Origin: Arthrobacter sp. U41
GTDB lineage: Bacteria; Actinomycetota; Actinomycetes; Actinomycetales; Micrococcaceae
Direction of reading: 5' to 3'
Assembly: GCF_001750145.1 (NCBI RefSeq)
Contig: NZ_CP015732.1
Location: 4,322,370 to 4,386,369, forward strand
Length of the DNA: 64,000 nt
Of this stretch, positions 27,710 to 37,263 are shown piece by piece; positions within the stretch are counted from its first letter, which is position 1, and each line of letters starts with the position of its first letter. Position numbers and translations under genes: made by a program. The notes beneath the pieces were generated by a model. The model ran no database searches. It saw nothing but the letters and a program-made list of their open reading frames with translations, and was not told where the DNA came from.

Positions 27710-28786
27710 ATGATCACAGTTACCGACCTGCGCAAGGTCTACCAGCAGGGGAAAAAGGAAGTGGTGGCCCTCGACGGTGTCACCCTTTCCGTGCCGAAGG
27801 GCTTTATTCACGGCATCATCGGCCATTCCGGTGCCGGCAAGTCGACCCTCGTGCGCTGCCTGACCCTGCTGGACCGTCCGACGTCAGGCTCCGTCAGCAT
27901 CGACGGGACCGAGCTCAGCTCCGTCAAGGACTCGGAGATCCGTGCTGCGCGGCGGCGCATCGGCATGGTCTTCCAGCACGCGAACCTGATGGACTCCCGG
28001 ACCGCGGCGGGCAACGTCGCACACCCCCTCGAACTCGTCAAAACCCCGAAGGACCAGATCCGGACCCGCGTGGCCGAACTCCTGAAGCTCGTAGGCCTCG
28101 AAGGGTTCGAAGACGCCTACCCCTCGCAGCTTTCGGGCGGCCAGCGCCAGCGCGTTGGCATCGCCCGGGCCCTGGCATCGGACCCCGACGTGCTCCTGTG
28201 CGACGAACCGACCTCGGCCCTGGACCCGACCACCACGGATGAGATCCTGGACCTGATCCAGGACCTCACCAGACGCCTTCAGCTCACCGTGCTGATCATC
28301 ACGCACGAGATGAACGTTGTGAAGCGCATCTGCGACTCCGTGTCCCTGCTCTCCCGCGGCCGCATCGTCGAACACGGAGCCCTGCGGGACGTGGCGGGAG
28401 ACCTGGACAGCAAACTCGCCCGGGCGCTGCTGCCGCTGCCGGCCTCCGAGCCGCTGCCGGGAGCCCTGCAGCGCGGGCCGGTGCTGGAGATCCTCTTCTC
28501 CGGCGACAGCGCCAAGGAACCGGTCCTTACCGGCGTCGCCCGGCGCTTCGACATTGACATCAACGTCCTGGCCGGCAGCGTCGAGACCCTCGGCGGCCAG
28601 CAGTTCGGCCATCTGCGCGTTCAACTGGCGGAAAACGCCGACCTCGACGCCGTCCTGGCCTACCTGCACGAGCGCGGCATCGCCGCGAAGCGTTCGAGCC
28701 CCGCCGCAGCGCCGGAGCCCGACTTTGCCCGATCTGCTCTTCCGACCTCTGTCCTCCCCAACGGGGACCAGGGAGGTAACTCATGA
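27710..28786 (+). CDS. metN: Methionine ABC transporter ATP-binding protein MetN
   Basis: A 358-residue ATPase of the MetNIQ importer for methionine. Walker A GHSGAGKST, signature LSGGQRQRV, Walker B VLLCDEPTSALDP and the switch His in IITHEMNVV are all present. The C-terminal 75 residues match the NIL domain, which binds methionine and inhibits transport when internal methionine is high. AAGGGAT before the ATG at 27710 decides the start over an in-frame upstream ATG. Its stop overlaps metI by 4 bases. Confidence 0.95.
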   Translation: MITVTDLRKVYQQGKKEVVALDGVTLSVPKGFIHGIIGHSGAGKSTLVRCLTLLDRPTSGSVSIDGTELSSVKDSEIRAARRRIGMVFQHANLMDSRTAAGNVAHPLELVKTPKDQIRTRVAELLKLVGLEGFEDAYPSQLSGGQRQRVGIARALASDPDVLLCDEPTSALDPTTTDEILDLIQDLTRRLQLTVLIITHEMNVVKRICDSVSLLSRGRIVEHGALRDVAGDLDSKLARALLPLPASEPLPGALQRGPVLEILFSGDSAKEPVLTGVARRFDIDINVLAGSVETLGGQQFGHLRVQLAENADLDAVLAYLHERGIAAKRSSPAAAPEPDFARSALPTSVLPNGDQGGNS

Positions 28787-29454
28787 ACGACATCTTCAGC
28801 AATCCCGTCCTGGTCAAGGCCCTGCCCGAAGCCATCATCGAAACCCTGCAGATGGTGGGGATCTCGTCCTTCTTCACCGTGCTGATCGGGCTGCCGCTGG
28901 GCGTGTTCCTGCATGTCTCCGCCCCGGGCGGGCTGCGCCCGATGCCGGTCACCAACCGGGTGCTCAGCGACGTGATCGTCAACATCACCCGTTCCATCCC
29001 CTTCGCCATCCTGATGGTGGCGCTCATTCCGGTGGCCCGCGCCCTGACCGGCACCAGTCTCGGCCCGGTCGCCGCCTCGGTGTCCCTCTCGATCGGCACC
29101 ATCCCGTTCTTCGCCCGGCTGGTGGAAAACTGCCTGCGCGATGTGCACCACGGCAAGATCGACGCTGCCCAGGTGATGGGGTCCACCAAGATGCAGGTCA
29201 TCAACAAGGTGATGCTGCGCGAATCCCTTCCCGCCCTCGTCGCGGCCGCCACCACCACCGTGGTCACCCTCGTGGGCTACTCCGCGATGGCCGGACTGGT
29301 CGGCGGCGGCGGCCTCGGCAAGCTCGCGTATAACTACGGCTTCCAGCGCTTCGACGTCACGGTCATGCTCGTCACCATCGTGCTGATCATCGTCCTGGTC
29401 CAGGTCATCCAGCTGGTGGGGGAGCGGATTTCCCGCAGCCTCGACCACCGCTGA
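28783..29454 (+). CDS. metI: Methionine ABC transporter permease MetI
   Basis: A 223-residue inner-membrane permease with about five hydrophobic segments. The cytoplasmic loop DAAQVMGSTKMQVINKVML is the EAA motif that docks on MetN. A strong GGGAGG stands 8 bases before the ATG inside the end of metN, with ATGA overlap. Length is normal for the family. Confidence 0.95.
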   Translation: MNDIFSNPVLVKALPEAIIETLQMVGISSFFTVLIGLPLGVFLHVSAPGGLRPMPVTNRVLSDVIVNITRSIPFAILMVALIPVARALTGTSLGPVAASVSLSIGTIPFFARLVENCLRDVHHGKIDAAQVMGSTKMQVINKVMLRESLPALVAAATTTVVTLVGYSAMAGLVGGGGLGKLAYNYGFQRFDVTVMLVTIVLIIVLVQVIQLVGERISRSLDHR

Positions 29455-29532
29455 CGCCCCCGGCTCCAGCGGCCACAGACACGGCAGTCCGGCCCGACCC
29501 CGGCCAGCCTCCCGAACCTCATACCAACACCC

Positions 29533-29556
29533 TGCAGCGGGTAGCCGCCCGCTGCA
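29533..29556 (+). other. Hairpin between metI and metQ
   Basis: TGCAGCGGG and CCCGCTGCA form a perfect 9-bp stem around a 6-base loop in the 161-bp gap. No T run follows. It could stabilise or partly terminate the transcript and so set the ratio of binding protein to transporter. Confidence 0.5.
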
Positions 29557-29615
29557 ACTGCGCGGATCACGGCGCTGACGTCGCGAATCCAGCTATTTCG
29601 AAAGGAACGCATCCA

Positions 29616-30458
29616 ATGCGTAAGTCACTCACCCTCCTGGCCACGGGCATCGTTACCGCCCTGGCGCTGACGGCTTGCGGTGGTTCGTCCACCCCCAGCG
29701 CCCAGAGCACGACCCTGGACCCGGCAAAGCCTGCCACGCTCACGGTCGGCGCCAGCCCCGTTCCGCAGGCAAAAATCCTTGAGTTCATCAACCAGGACCT
29801 CGCTCCCAAGGCCGGCCTGAAGCTGGAGATCAAGGAAATCGAGGATTACCAGACGCCCAACACCGCGCTGAGCGACGGCTCCCTCGATGCCAACTACTAC
29901 CAGCACCTTCCCTGGTTCGAGGACCAGGTGAAGACCAAGGGCTACAAGTTCGGCCACGGCGAGGGCGTCCACATTGAGCCGTACGCCGCGTTCTCCGAGA
30001 AGGTCAAGGACATCCAGGATCTCCAGGACGGTGCCAAGGTCGCCATCACCAACGACCCGTCCAACCAGGTCCGCGCCCTCAAGGTCCTACAGGTCGCCGG
30101 CCTGGTCAAGGACATCAAGGACGACACCTCGGTGCTGACCCTGACCGATGAGCAGAACCCGAAGAAGCTCAAGTTCTCCGAGAACCAGCCGGAACTGCTG
30201 ATCAACGACCTCAAGGACCCGTCGGTTGACCTGGCCCTGATCAACGGCAACTTCATCCTCAAGGCCGGGCTGAGCACCCAGGACGCACTTGCGGTGGAGT
30301 CCGTGGAGAACAACCCCTATGCGAACTTCCTGGCATGGCGCGAGGACTCCAAGGATGACGTCCGCATCAAGAAGCTTGACGAGCTCCTGCACTCCCCCGA
30401 GGTCAAGGCCTTCATCGAGAAGGAATGGCCGAACGGCGACGTGACCGTGGCTTTCTAG
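29616..30458 (+). CDS. metQ: Methionine-binding lipoprotein MetQ (NlpA family)
   Basis: A 280-residue substrate-binding protein. A lipoprotein signal peptide ends with the lipobox LTAC at about residues 18-21, so the mature protein is anchored by a lipidated Cys. The NlpA fold is recognised by the sequence around GLKLEIKEIEDYQTPN and LPWFEDQ. GAAAGGA lies 8 bases before the ATG. It completes metNIQ, and is followed by a very strong palindromic terminator. Confidence 0.95.
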   Translation: MRKSLTLLATGIVTALALTACGGSSTPSAQSTTLDPAKPATLTVGASPVPQAKILEFINQDLAPKAGLKLEIKEIEDYQTPNTALSDGSLDANYYQHLPWFEDQVKTKGYKFGHGEGVHIEPYAAFSEKVKDIQDLQDGAKVAITNDPSNQVRALKVLQVAGLVKDIKDDTSVLTLTDEQNPKKLKFSENQPELLINDLKDPSVDLALINGNFILKAGLSTQDALAVESVENNPYANFLAWREDSKDDVRIKKLDELLHSPEVKAFIEKEWPNGDVTVAF

Positions 30459-30475
30459 TCCCCGGATCACCGACC

Positions 30476-30525
30476 GGTTGAACACTTGGGGCACCCGCCG
30501 CGGCGGGTGCCCCAAGTGTTTAACC
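30476..30525. terminator. Bidirectional terminator between metQ and hemL
   Basis: The arms 30481-30500 and 30501-30520 are perfect reverse complements (20 bp each). GGTTG and TAACC extend the pairing by five bases with one mismatch. It lies 17 bp after metQ and 41 bp after the convergent hemL, so it should stop both. Confidence 0.85.
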
Positions 30526-30566
30526 ACGGCACCGGACCGGCCGCCGTGGGGTTGCGCGGTTCAGCG

Positions 30567-31898
30567 CTACGCCCGCGCGGCAGCGGCGGCCTTGGCGGCG
30601 GCGGGCAGGGCGTCGAAGATCCGGTTCATCGCGGCGTCGTCATGTGCGGCCGACAGGAACCAGGCTTCGAAGACCGACGGCGGCAGGTACACGCCGGAGT
30701 CCAGCATGGAGTGGAAGAACGGCGCGTAGCGGAACACCTCCTGGCCCTGGGCGTCCTCGTAGTTGTGCACTCCCCGGGCCGAGGTGCCGAACGCCACCGA
30801 AAACAGGTTCCCGGCGCGCTGGATCGAGTGGTCCACCCCTGCCGACTCCAGTGCCGTGGACAGCGCCGTGGAGAGCTCCAGCGAGCGGGCATCCACGAAG
30901 GAGTAGACCTCGGGGGTGGCGTGGGTCAGCGTCGCGACGCCGGCGGCCATCGCCACCGGGTTGCCGGACAGCGTGCCGGCCTGGTAGACCGGGCCCAGCG
31001 GCGCGAGGTAGTCCATGACCTCCGCGCGGCCGGCGAGGGCCGCCGTCGGCATCCCGCCGCCGATGACCTTGCCGAAAGTCAGCAGGTCCGGGGTCCACGG
31101 CAGCGCGGCGCCGGCGGCCCCGCCGGTGAGCCCCCAGTAGCCGGAGTACCCGGTGCGGAAGCCGGTGAGGACCTCGTCAAGGATCAGCAGGGCGCCGTGC
31201 TCACGGGTGATGCGTGACAGTCCGGCGTTGAAGCCTTCTCCCGGGGTCACGACGCCCATGTTGGCGGGCGCGGCCTCGGTGATGACGGCGGCGATGTTCT
31301 CACCGTATTTGGCAAAGGCTGCTTCAACGGCGGCGAGGTCGTTGTAGGGCAGCACGAGGGTCTCGGCGGCGGTGGCGGCCGTTACCCCCGCGGAACCCGG
31401 CAGTGCCAGGGTGGCGAGACCGGAGCCGGCGGCGGCGAGCAGCCCGTCGAGGTGGCCGTGGTAGCAGCCGGCGAACTTGATGATGAGGTCACGGCCGGTG
31501 AATCCGCGGGCCAGCCGGACGGCCGTCATGGTCGCCTCGGTGCCGGTGGAGACCATCCGGACGCGCTCGGCGGCGGGGACCCGCTCCTGGACGATGGCCG
31601 CGAGGTTGGCCTCATCCGGGGTCGACGCGCCGAAGGACAGCCCGCGGTCGACGGCTGCGTGCACGGCGGCAAGGACCGCCGGGTGGGCATGTCCCAGCAG
31701 CGCCGGGCCCCAGGAGCACACCAGGTCGACGTACTCGGTGCCGTCGGCATCTGTCAGGTAGGGGCCCTTCGCGGAGACCATAAAACGCGGCGTTCCGCCG
31801 ACGGAGCCGAACGCGCGGACCGGCGAATTGACGCCGCCCGGCATCAGCTGGCGGGCGCGGTCGAAGAGTTCCTCGTTGCGAGGGTGGCTGGAAGTCAT
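30567..31898 (-). CDS. hemL: Glutamate-1-semialdehyde 2,1-aminomutase
   Basis: A 443-residue PLP enzyme that turns glutamate-1-semialdehyde into 5-aminolevulinate, the second step of heme synthesis. The PLP lysine is in [11 protein letters not shown], and the N-terminus has the family pattern [12 protein letters not shown]. The ATG at 31898 is chosen for AGGAACC just upstream and for agreement with family N-termini. It is the last gene of the hemQ-hemL unit, 23 bp after the LLM gene. Confidence 0.95.
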   Translation of the reverse strand: MTSSHPRNEELFDRARQLMPGGVNSPVRAFGSVGGTPRFMVSAKGPYLTDADGTEYVDLVCSWGPALLGHAHPAVLAAVHAAVDRGLSFGASTPDEANLAAIVQERVPAAERVRMVSTGTEATMTAVRLARGFTGRDLIIKFAGCYHGHLDGLLAAAGSGLATLALPGSAGVTAATAAETLVLPYNDLAAVEAAFAKYGENIAAVITEAAPANMGVVTPGEGFNAGLSRITREHGALLILDEVLTGFRTGYSGYWGLTGGAAGAALPWTPDLLTFGKVIGGGMPTAALAGRAEVMDYLAPLGPVYQAGTLSGNPVAMAAGVATLTHATPEVYSFVDARSLELSTALSTALESAGVDHSIQRAGNLFSVAFGTSARGVHNYEDAQGQEVFRYAPFFHSMLDSGVYLPPSVFEAWFLSAAHDDAAMNRIFDALPAAAKAAAAARA

Positions 31899-31921
31899 GG
31901 TTCCTATTCTTTCAGTGGCTT

Positions 31922-33025
31922 TCAATGGCGTCGCGCAGCGCCGGCCAGCAGGCCGGCCACCCGGGGTGCCACCTCGGTGCCGAACAGCTCAATCGAACGC
32001 ATCATGGCTTTGTGCGGCAGGGTGCCGTTGCTGTACTTGAGGTCGAAGCGGTCCACACCCAGGTTCTGCTTCAGCAGGGCGATTTTCGCGGCGACGGTGT
32101 CCGGGGAGCCGACGTAGAGGGCGCCCTCGGGCGTGCACAGGGCGTCGAACTCGGCCCGGTTTCCCGGACCCCAGCCCCGTTCGGCGCCGATCAGGTTTCG
32201 CTGCCCGAGCCAGTGCGGGAAAAACTCCTCCCGCGCCTCCTCGTCCGTCTCGGCAATGTGGCCCGGTGAATGAGTGGCCAGCTGCTGCATCGGGTGGCCG
32301 TATTTGGCCATGGCCTCACGGTAGAGGTTGGCCAGCGGGCCAAAGGACCGCGGCTGTCCGCCGATGATGGCGAAGATGATCGGGTAGCCGTATTCGGCGC
32401 AGCGGAGCACCGACTCGGGCGTCCCGCCGACGCCGATCCAGGCCGGCAGCAGGTGGTGTTCCAGCGGCGGGTAGACGCTGAGCCCGTGGACCGCCGGCCG
32501 GGTGCGGCCCTCCCAGCGGATGGGCTTCTGGGCCCGGGCCTTGTCGAAAAGCTCGAGTTTTTCCTCAAACAGGACCTCGTAGTCGGCCAGGTCGAGGCCG
32601 AAGAGCGGGAAGGATTCGGTGAAGGAGCCGCGGCCCAGCATGACCTCGGCCCGTCCGCTGGAGATGGCGTCCACGGTGGAGAAGCGCTGGAAGACGCGGA
32701 TGGGGTCATCGGAGCTCAGGACCGTAACGGCCGAGCCGAGCCGGATGCGCTTGGTGCGGGCAGCGGCCGCTGCGAGGAACACTTCGGGGGCGGAGACGGC
32801 GAAGTCGCGGCGGTGGTGCTCCCCCACACCGAAGGCATGGAGTCCCACCTCGTCCGCAAGTTCGGCCTGTTCCAGCAGCTGGCGCAGCACCTGGGCATGC
32901 GGGACAGGGTGCCCGTCGGGGAACACGCCGACGTCGCCGAAGGTGTTCAGCCCCAAAAGGATGCGCCCCGGACCCACGGGCGCGGTGGGGTTCGCCCCGG
33001 GCGCCGGGTCAGTCGAGGTGTTCAT
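31922..33025 (-). CDS. LLM class flavin-dependent oxidoreductase
   Basis: A 367-residue protein of the bacterial luciferase/LLM superfamily, a TIM barrel that uses reduced FMN (or F420 in some members). [21 protein letters not shown] near the N-terminus and the later [12 protein letters not shown] segment are typical of the luciferase-like monooxygenase group related to alkanal monooxygenase. It is embedded in the heme operon: its ATG overlaps the hemB stop by 4 bases, with GAAGGAG upstream. No role in heme synthesis is known for this family, and the substrate is unknown. Confidence 0.85.
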   Translation of the reverse strand: MNTSTDPAPGANPTAPVGPGRILLGLNTFGDVGVFPDGHPVPHAQVLRQLLEQAELADEVGLHAFGVGEHHRRDFAVSAPEVFLAAAAARTKRIRLGSAVTVLSSDDPIRVFQRFSTVDAISSGRAEVMLGRGSFTESFPLFGLDLADYEVLFEEKLELFDKARAQKPIRWEGRTRPAVHGLSVYPPLEHHLLPAWIGVGGTPESVLRCAEYGYPIIFAIIGGQPRSFGPLANLYREAMAKYGHPMQQLATHSPGHIAETDEEAREEFFPHWLGQRNLIGAERGWGPGNRAEFDALCTPEGALYVGSPDTVAAKIALLKQNLGVDRFDLKYSNGTLPHKAMMRSIELFGTEVAPRVAGLLAGAARRH

Positions 33026-34005
33026 CGGGACTCCTTCAGCCAGCCGGCGAGTTCGCTCGCCCAGTAGGTCAGGACCATGTTGGCCCCGGCCCGTTTGATG
33101 CCCAGCACCGATTCGGTGATCGCGGCCCGGCGGTCGATCCAGCCGTTGGCTGCGGCGGCCTCGATCATCGAGTACTCGCCGGAGATCTGGTACGCGGCGA
33201 CCGGGACGGGGCTCATGGCGGCGACGTCGGCGAGGATGTCGAGGTAGCTCATGGCCGGCTTCACCATGACCATGTCCGCGCCTTCTTCGAGGTCCAGTTC
33301 CACTTCGAGGATCGCTTCGCGGCGGTTGGCGGCGTCCATCTGGTAGGTGCGGCGGTCGCCCTTGAGCTGCGAGTCGACGGCCTCGCGGAAGGGTCCGTAA
33401 AACGCGGAGGCGTACTTCGCGGCGTAGGCGATGACGGCGGTGTTGACGTGGCCGGCGTCCTCGAGGGCCTGCCGGATTACGGCGATCTGGCCGTCCATCA
33501 TCCCGGAGGGGCCGAGGACGTGGGCGCCGGCCTCCGCCTGGGCCACGGCCATCCGGCCATAGATCTCCAGCGTGGCGTCGTTGTCCACGTAGCCGTCCGT
33601 GTCGAGGACCCCGCAGTGCCCGTGGTCGGTGAATTCGTCCAGGCAGACGTCGCTCATGATGACCAGCTCGTCGCCGACCTCGGCGCGGACGTCCCGGATG
33701 GCACGGTTCAGCACGCCCTCCGGGTCCAGTGAGGCGGTGCCGGTGGCGTCGCGGACGGCGGGGATGCCGAAGAGCATGATGCCGCCGACGCCGAGCCCGA
33801 CGGCTTCGGCGGCGGCGCGCTTCAGCGTGTCAGTGGTGTGCTGCTGCACCCCGGGCATCGAGGCAATGGGGTTCGGCTCGGTGAGCCCTTCACGGATGAA
33901 GGCGGGGAGGATGAGTTCGGAGGCCGAGAGGCGGTGTTCGGCCGTCAGCCGGCGGATGGCCGGGGTGGTGCGGAGCCGGCGGGGCCGGTGGGTCGGGAAA
34001 CTCAT
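33022..34005 (-). CDS. hemB: Delta-aminolevulinic acid dehydratase (porphobilinogen synthase)
   Basis: A 327-residue enzyme condensing two 5-aminolevulinates to porphobilinogen. Both Schiff-base lysines are visible: [14 protein letters not shown] and [12 protein letters not shown]. The metal site reads [14 protein letters not shown], that is Cys, Asp, Cys where zinc enzymes have three Cys and magnesium-type enzymes have Ala/Asp/Asp-like residues. The start ATG at 34005 has AAAGGA upstream and overlaps the hemD stop (ATGA); the longer frame runs inside hemD. Confidence 0.95.
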   Translation of the reverse strand: MSFPTHRPRRLRTTPAIRRLTAEHRLSASELILPAFIREGLTEPNPIASMPGVQQHTTDTLKRAAAEAVGLGVGGIMLFGIPAVRDATGTASLDPEGVLNRAIRDVRAEVGDELVIMSDVCLDEFTDHGHCGVLDTDGYVDNDATLEIYGRMAVAQAEAGAHVLGPSGMMDGQIAVIRQALEDAGHVNTAVIAYAAKYASAFYGPFREAVDSQLKGDRRTYQMDAANRREAILEVELDLEEGADMVMVKPAMSYLDILADVAAMSPVPVAAYQISGEYSMIEAAAANGWIDRRAAITESVLGIKRAGANMVLTYWASELAGWLKESR

Positions 34006-34979
34006 ATGGTGTCCTTTGCTGGGGGCTCTGCGACGTGCGGGTAAGGAGGGGTGGGCCCGACTGCGAGGGACCGGACGACGGCGGCGACCAGGCCGGAGGC
34101 TGTGGGTTCCTCGGCGACGGAGGCGACGGTGAGCCCGAGTGATTCCGCCTCGGCGGCAGTGGAGCGTCCGATCGCGACGAAGCGGCAGTCGCCCAGCGGG
34201 GCGAGGTCCCCGTGGATGCGACGGGCTGCGCTGGGGGACGCGGCGACGACGGCGGCCAGCCGGCCGGCACGGATTTCGGCCTTCGCCTGGGCCGGGGTGA
34301 GTACGGCGGCCCCGGTGTCCCGGGGCGCTCCGGGACCCGGCTCCGCAGCGGGCTGGCATGCGGCGAGGCTCCTGCCCGGGTCGGCCGGGTAGTCCACGGT
34401 GCGGTACGCGGTCACGGCCTGGACGAAGGCGCCCCGGGCTTCCAGCCCGCGGCGGAGCCGGGGGTCGGCGATGTCCGCCTGCGGCAGGAGCACGCTGCCC
34501 TGATGCTCGGGCCAGATATCGACCAGCCCCGAACCGGACTGCTGACCGGTCGGCGCCAGATCGACCGCGACATCCCGGGATTCGAGGAAACGGCGCGTTG
34601 CGGGCCCGATCGTGGCCACAAGAAGGCTGCCCGGGAGCCAGCTGCTGAGCGTTGTCCCCCGTTCGGCGGCCTTGGCCTCCAGGGCCTGGACCGTGGTGAC
34701 ACTGCTGACCACCAGCCAGGCGTAGGCGCCGGCGCCCAGGGCATCGAAGGCCACATCGAGGGAATGCTGGTCGCTGGCGAGCTCAAAGTCAATGAGCGGC
34801 AGCAGCAAGGGCTCGGCACCGACGCCGCGCAGGGCGGTGACCAGCTCCGCGGACCGGTCAGGGCTGCGGGCGACGAGGACCCGGGCGCCGTCCGGCACCC
34901 TCATCCCGTGAGCCCCGCCGGGCCCGCCGGGGGCCGTGCCGTCCCGGGCGGCGGGGTTCCGGGCACTCTGCGCTGCCAT
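34002..34979 (-). CDS. hemD: Uroporphyrinogen-III synthase
   Basis: A 325-residue HemD-type protein that closes and inverts ring D of hydroxymethylbilane. The family is poorly conserved; support comes from the two-lobed pattern ([33 protein letters not shown] at the start; ASPSAARRI and [15 protein letters not shown] later) and from its position between hemC and hemB. About 65 residues longer than many HemD proteins, mainly through inserts near 200-230. It starts 20 bp after hemC. Confidence 0.88.
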   Translation of the reverse strand: MAAQSARNPAARDGTAPGGPGGAHGMRVPDGARVLVARSPDRSAELVTALRGVGAEPLLLPLIDFELASDQHSLDVAFDALGAGAYAWLVVSSVTTVQALEAKAAERGTTLSSWLPGSLLVATIGPATRRFLESRDVAVDLAPTGQQSGSGLVDIWPEHQGSVLLPQADIADPRLRRGLEARGAFVQAVTAYRTVDYPADPGRSLAACQPAAEPGPGAPRDTGAAVLTPAQAKAEIRAGRLAAVVAASPSAARRIHGDLAPLGDCRFVAIGRSTAAEAESLGLTVASVAEEPTASGLVAAVVRSLAVGPTPPYPHVAEPPAKDTI

Positions 34980-34999
34980 GAGTTGATGGATTCCGCGGT

Positions 35000-35998
35000 T
35001 CAGGACGCGGCCAGGTCCGCGATGTCGGAGGCCCCGCGGGCCAGCAGGACTTCGGCGAGCTCAATCCCGAGCAGGGTCGCCCCGACCTCGGTGAGTCCAT
35101 CCGTGGCCTTCGTATCCCGGATCGTGGCTGTTCCATCGACGGCGCAGACCACGGCTTCAAGGTGCAGCAGGCTGCCCTTGCGGTAGGCGTAAGCGCCCAC
35201 CGGCGCGGCGCAGCCGGCTTCGAGGCGGGCCAGGAGCGCCCGTTCGGCGGTGACGGCGAGCCGGGTGTCAGGGTCGTCGAGGGCGGCGAGGGCCTGCGCC
35301 AGCACGCCCTGGGAGCCTTCGGTGGATCCTGCCTTGCGGGGCGCATCGGCTGAGCGGCATTCGATCGCCAGGGAGCCCTGCCCGGCGGCGGGCAGCATCA
35401 CCCCGGTCTCGAGGAACTCACTGACCGCGTCAAGCCGGCCGATCCGGTGCAGTCCGGCGGCGGCGAGGACGACGGCGTCGAGGTCGCAGCTTTTGCCTTC
35501 GACCACGGCAGCGGTGCTGTTGCCCGGCAGCCCGGGCACGCGGCCGAGCCGGGTCTCGACGTTGCCGCGGATGTCGCGGATGTCCAGGTCCGGGCGGGCG
35601 GCACGCAGCTGGGCGGCGCGCCGCGGGGAACCCGTGCCGACGGTGGCGCCGGTGGGCAGGTCCGCGAGCTTGAACCCGTCGCGGGCGCAAAGCACGTCGC
35701 GGACGTCGACCCGTTTCGGCGTCGCCGCGAGCGTCAGCCCGGGGGCGGCGCCGGTGGGCAGGTCCTTGAGCGAGTGCACCGCGACATCGCATTTGTCCTG
35801 CAGCAGCGCATCGCGCAGGGCCGCCACGAAGACGCCGGTGCCGCCCATCTGGGACAGCGATCCGGTGAGGACATCGCCGTCGGTCCGGATGTGGACCAGT
35901 TCGACCGGGAAGCCGCCGACTGCGGCCAGCTGGTCCGCGGTCTGCTGGGTCTGGGTCAGGGCCAGTTTGCTGGCGCGGGTTCCGATCCGGACGCTCAC
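35000..35998 (-). CDS. hemC: Hydroxymethylbilane synthase (porphobilinogen deaminase)
   Basis: A 332-residue enzyme that polymerises four porphobilinogens. The dipyrromethane cofactor Cys is in LEAGCAAPVGAYA. The N-terminus RIGTRASKLALTQT and SLKDLPTG are family marks. GTG start overlaps the hemH stop by 4 bases (GTGA). Confidence 0.95.
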   Translation of the reverse strand: MSVRIGTRASKLALTQTQQTADQLAAVGGFPVELVHIRTDGDVLTGSLSQMGGTGVFVAALRDALLQDKCDVAVHSLKDLPTGAAPGLTLAATPKRVDVRDVLCARDGFKLADLPTGATVGTGSPRRAAQLRAARPDLDIRDIRGNVETRLGRVPGLPGNSTAAVVEGKSCDLDAVVLAAAGLHRIGRLDAVSEFLETGVMLPAAGQGSLAIECRSADAPRKAGSTEGSQGVLAQALAALDDPDTRLAVTAERALLARLEAGCAAPVGAYAYRKGSLLHLEAVVCAVDGTATIRDTKATDGLTEVGATLLGIELAEVLLARGASDIADLAAS

Positions 35999-37263
35999 AA
36001 TGCTTCCTGACCTGCTGCCGGAGCGGCGGCGGCGGCCGGATAGGGGTCGTGGCCGGTGCCGGTGGTGGTGTCGGCGCCCGCGATGGTGGGTTTTTCACCG
36101 CGGAAGTTGGCACAGCAGCCCGGGCGGCAGACGTCGTACCAGGGACCGAGCTTGGTCAGGTGCGGCCAGTCGGCGATGTTGTTCGCGGCGGTCCGCTCGC
36201 AGATCAGGTCCACGATGCCGCCAACGAACTTGCGGTGCGTGCCGGGCGTGGGAACGCGGCTCGCGGCGAGGCCCAGTCTTTCGCAGGTTTCCAGGGCTTC
36301 GGTATCGAGGTCCCAGACAACTTCCATGTGGTCGCTGACGAAGCCAAGCGGCACGATCACAACGCCCTTGACGCCCTGCCCGGCGAGTTCCTCGATGGCA
36401 TCGTTAATGTCCGGTTCCAGCCAGGGCACGTGCGGGGCACCGGAGCGGGACTGGTAGACGAGGGACCAGGGGGCGGTGTCGCCGGTCTCGGTTTCCACCC
36501 GGCGGATGACCTCGGTGCCGGTGGCGAGGTGCTGCTCGACGTAGGCGGAGTCCTCCTCGAAGTGGCGCGGTTCGGCATCGGAGCGGCCCGCCGCCTCGGC
36601 GTCACGGATGGGGATGGAGTGCGTGGCGAACAGGATGTGCACCGGCGCGCCGGGGGTGCCGTCCGCGGCCAGCCGGGCGCGGACGTCGGCGAGGCCGGCG
36701 GCGGTTCCTTCGATGAACGGCTCGACGAAGCCGGGGTGGTCGAAGTACTGGCGGACCTTGTCGACCTCGAGCTTTCCGTCCAGGCCCGTGTCGGTCAGCG
36801 CGATGCCGATGTCCTCACGGTACTGGCGGCAGCTGGAGTAGCAGGAGTATGCGCTCGTGGTGACCATCAGGACCTTGCGGTGCCCGGCGTCGTAGATGTC
36901 CTGGAGGGTCTGCGGGATGTAGGGGGCCCAGTTGCGGTTGCCCCAGAACACCGGCAGTTCGATTCCGCGGGCGGCGAGCTCGGCCTCGATGCCGGCCTTG
37001 AGCTCCCGGTTCTGCTGGTTGATCGGGCTGATGCCGCCGTTGGCGCGGTAGTGGTGCGAGACTTCTTCGAGCCGCTCGTCCGGGATCCCGCGGCCGCGGG
37101 TGACGTTGCGCAGGAACGGCAGGACGTCATCCTGTCCTTCGGGTCCGCCGAAGGAGGCCAGGAGCACGGCGTCGTAATCCTTGGGGGCCATCCGGCCGGC
37201 TTCGGTCACCTCGTTGAGCGTGGTGGCGGCTGTGACGGCTTCCTGGGGATCCAGCGGGCTCAT
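35995..37263 (-). CDS. hemH: Ferrochelatase (coproporphyrin ferrochelatase, CpfC)
   Basis: A 422-residue chelatase. In actinobacteria it inserts iron into coproporphyrin III, giving coproheme for HemQ. Family motifs include LLASFGGPEG, SAYSCYSSCRQYREDI and FATHSIPIRDA. Near the C-terminus DVCRPGCCANFRGE gives a cluster of three Cys, fitting the 2Fe-2S cluster known in actinobacterial ferrochelatases. The start ATG at 37263 follows GAGG and overlaps the hemQ stop; the upstream extension is antisense-free read-through of hemQ. Confidence 0.93.
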   Translation of the reverse strand: MSPLDPQEAVTAATTLNEVTEAGRMAPKDYDAVLLASFGGPEGQDDVLPFLRNVTRGRGIPDERLEEVSHHYRANGGISPINQQNRELKAGIEAELAARGIELPVFWGNRNWAPYIPQTLQDIYDAGHRKVLMVTTSAYSCYSSCRQYREDIGIALTDTGLDGKLEVDKVRQYFDHPGFVEPFIEGTAAGLADVRARLAADGTPGAPVHILFATHSIPIRDAEAAGRSDAEPRHFEEDSAYVEQHLATGTEVIRRVETETGDTAPWSLVYQSRSGAPHVPWLEPDINDAIEELAGQGVKGVVIVPLGFVSDHMEVVWDLDTEALETCERLGLAASRVPTPGTHRKFVGGIVDLICERTAANNIADWPHLTKLGPWYDVCRPGCCANFRGEKPTIAGADTTTGTGHDPYPAAAAAPAAGQEAL

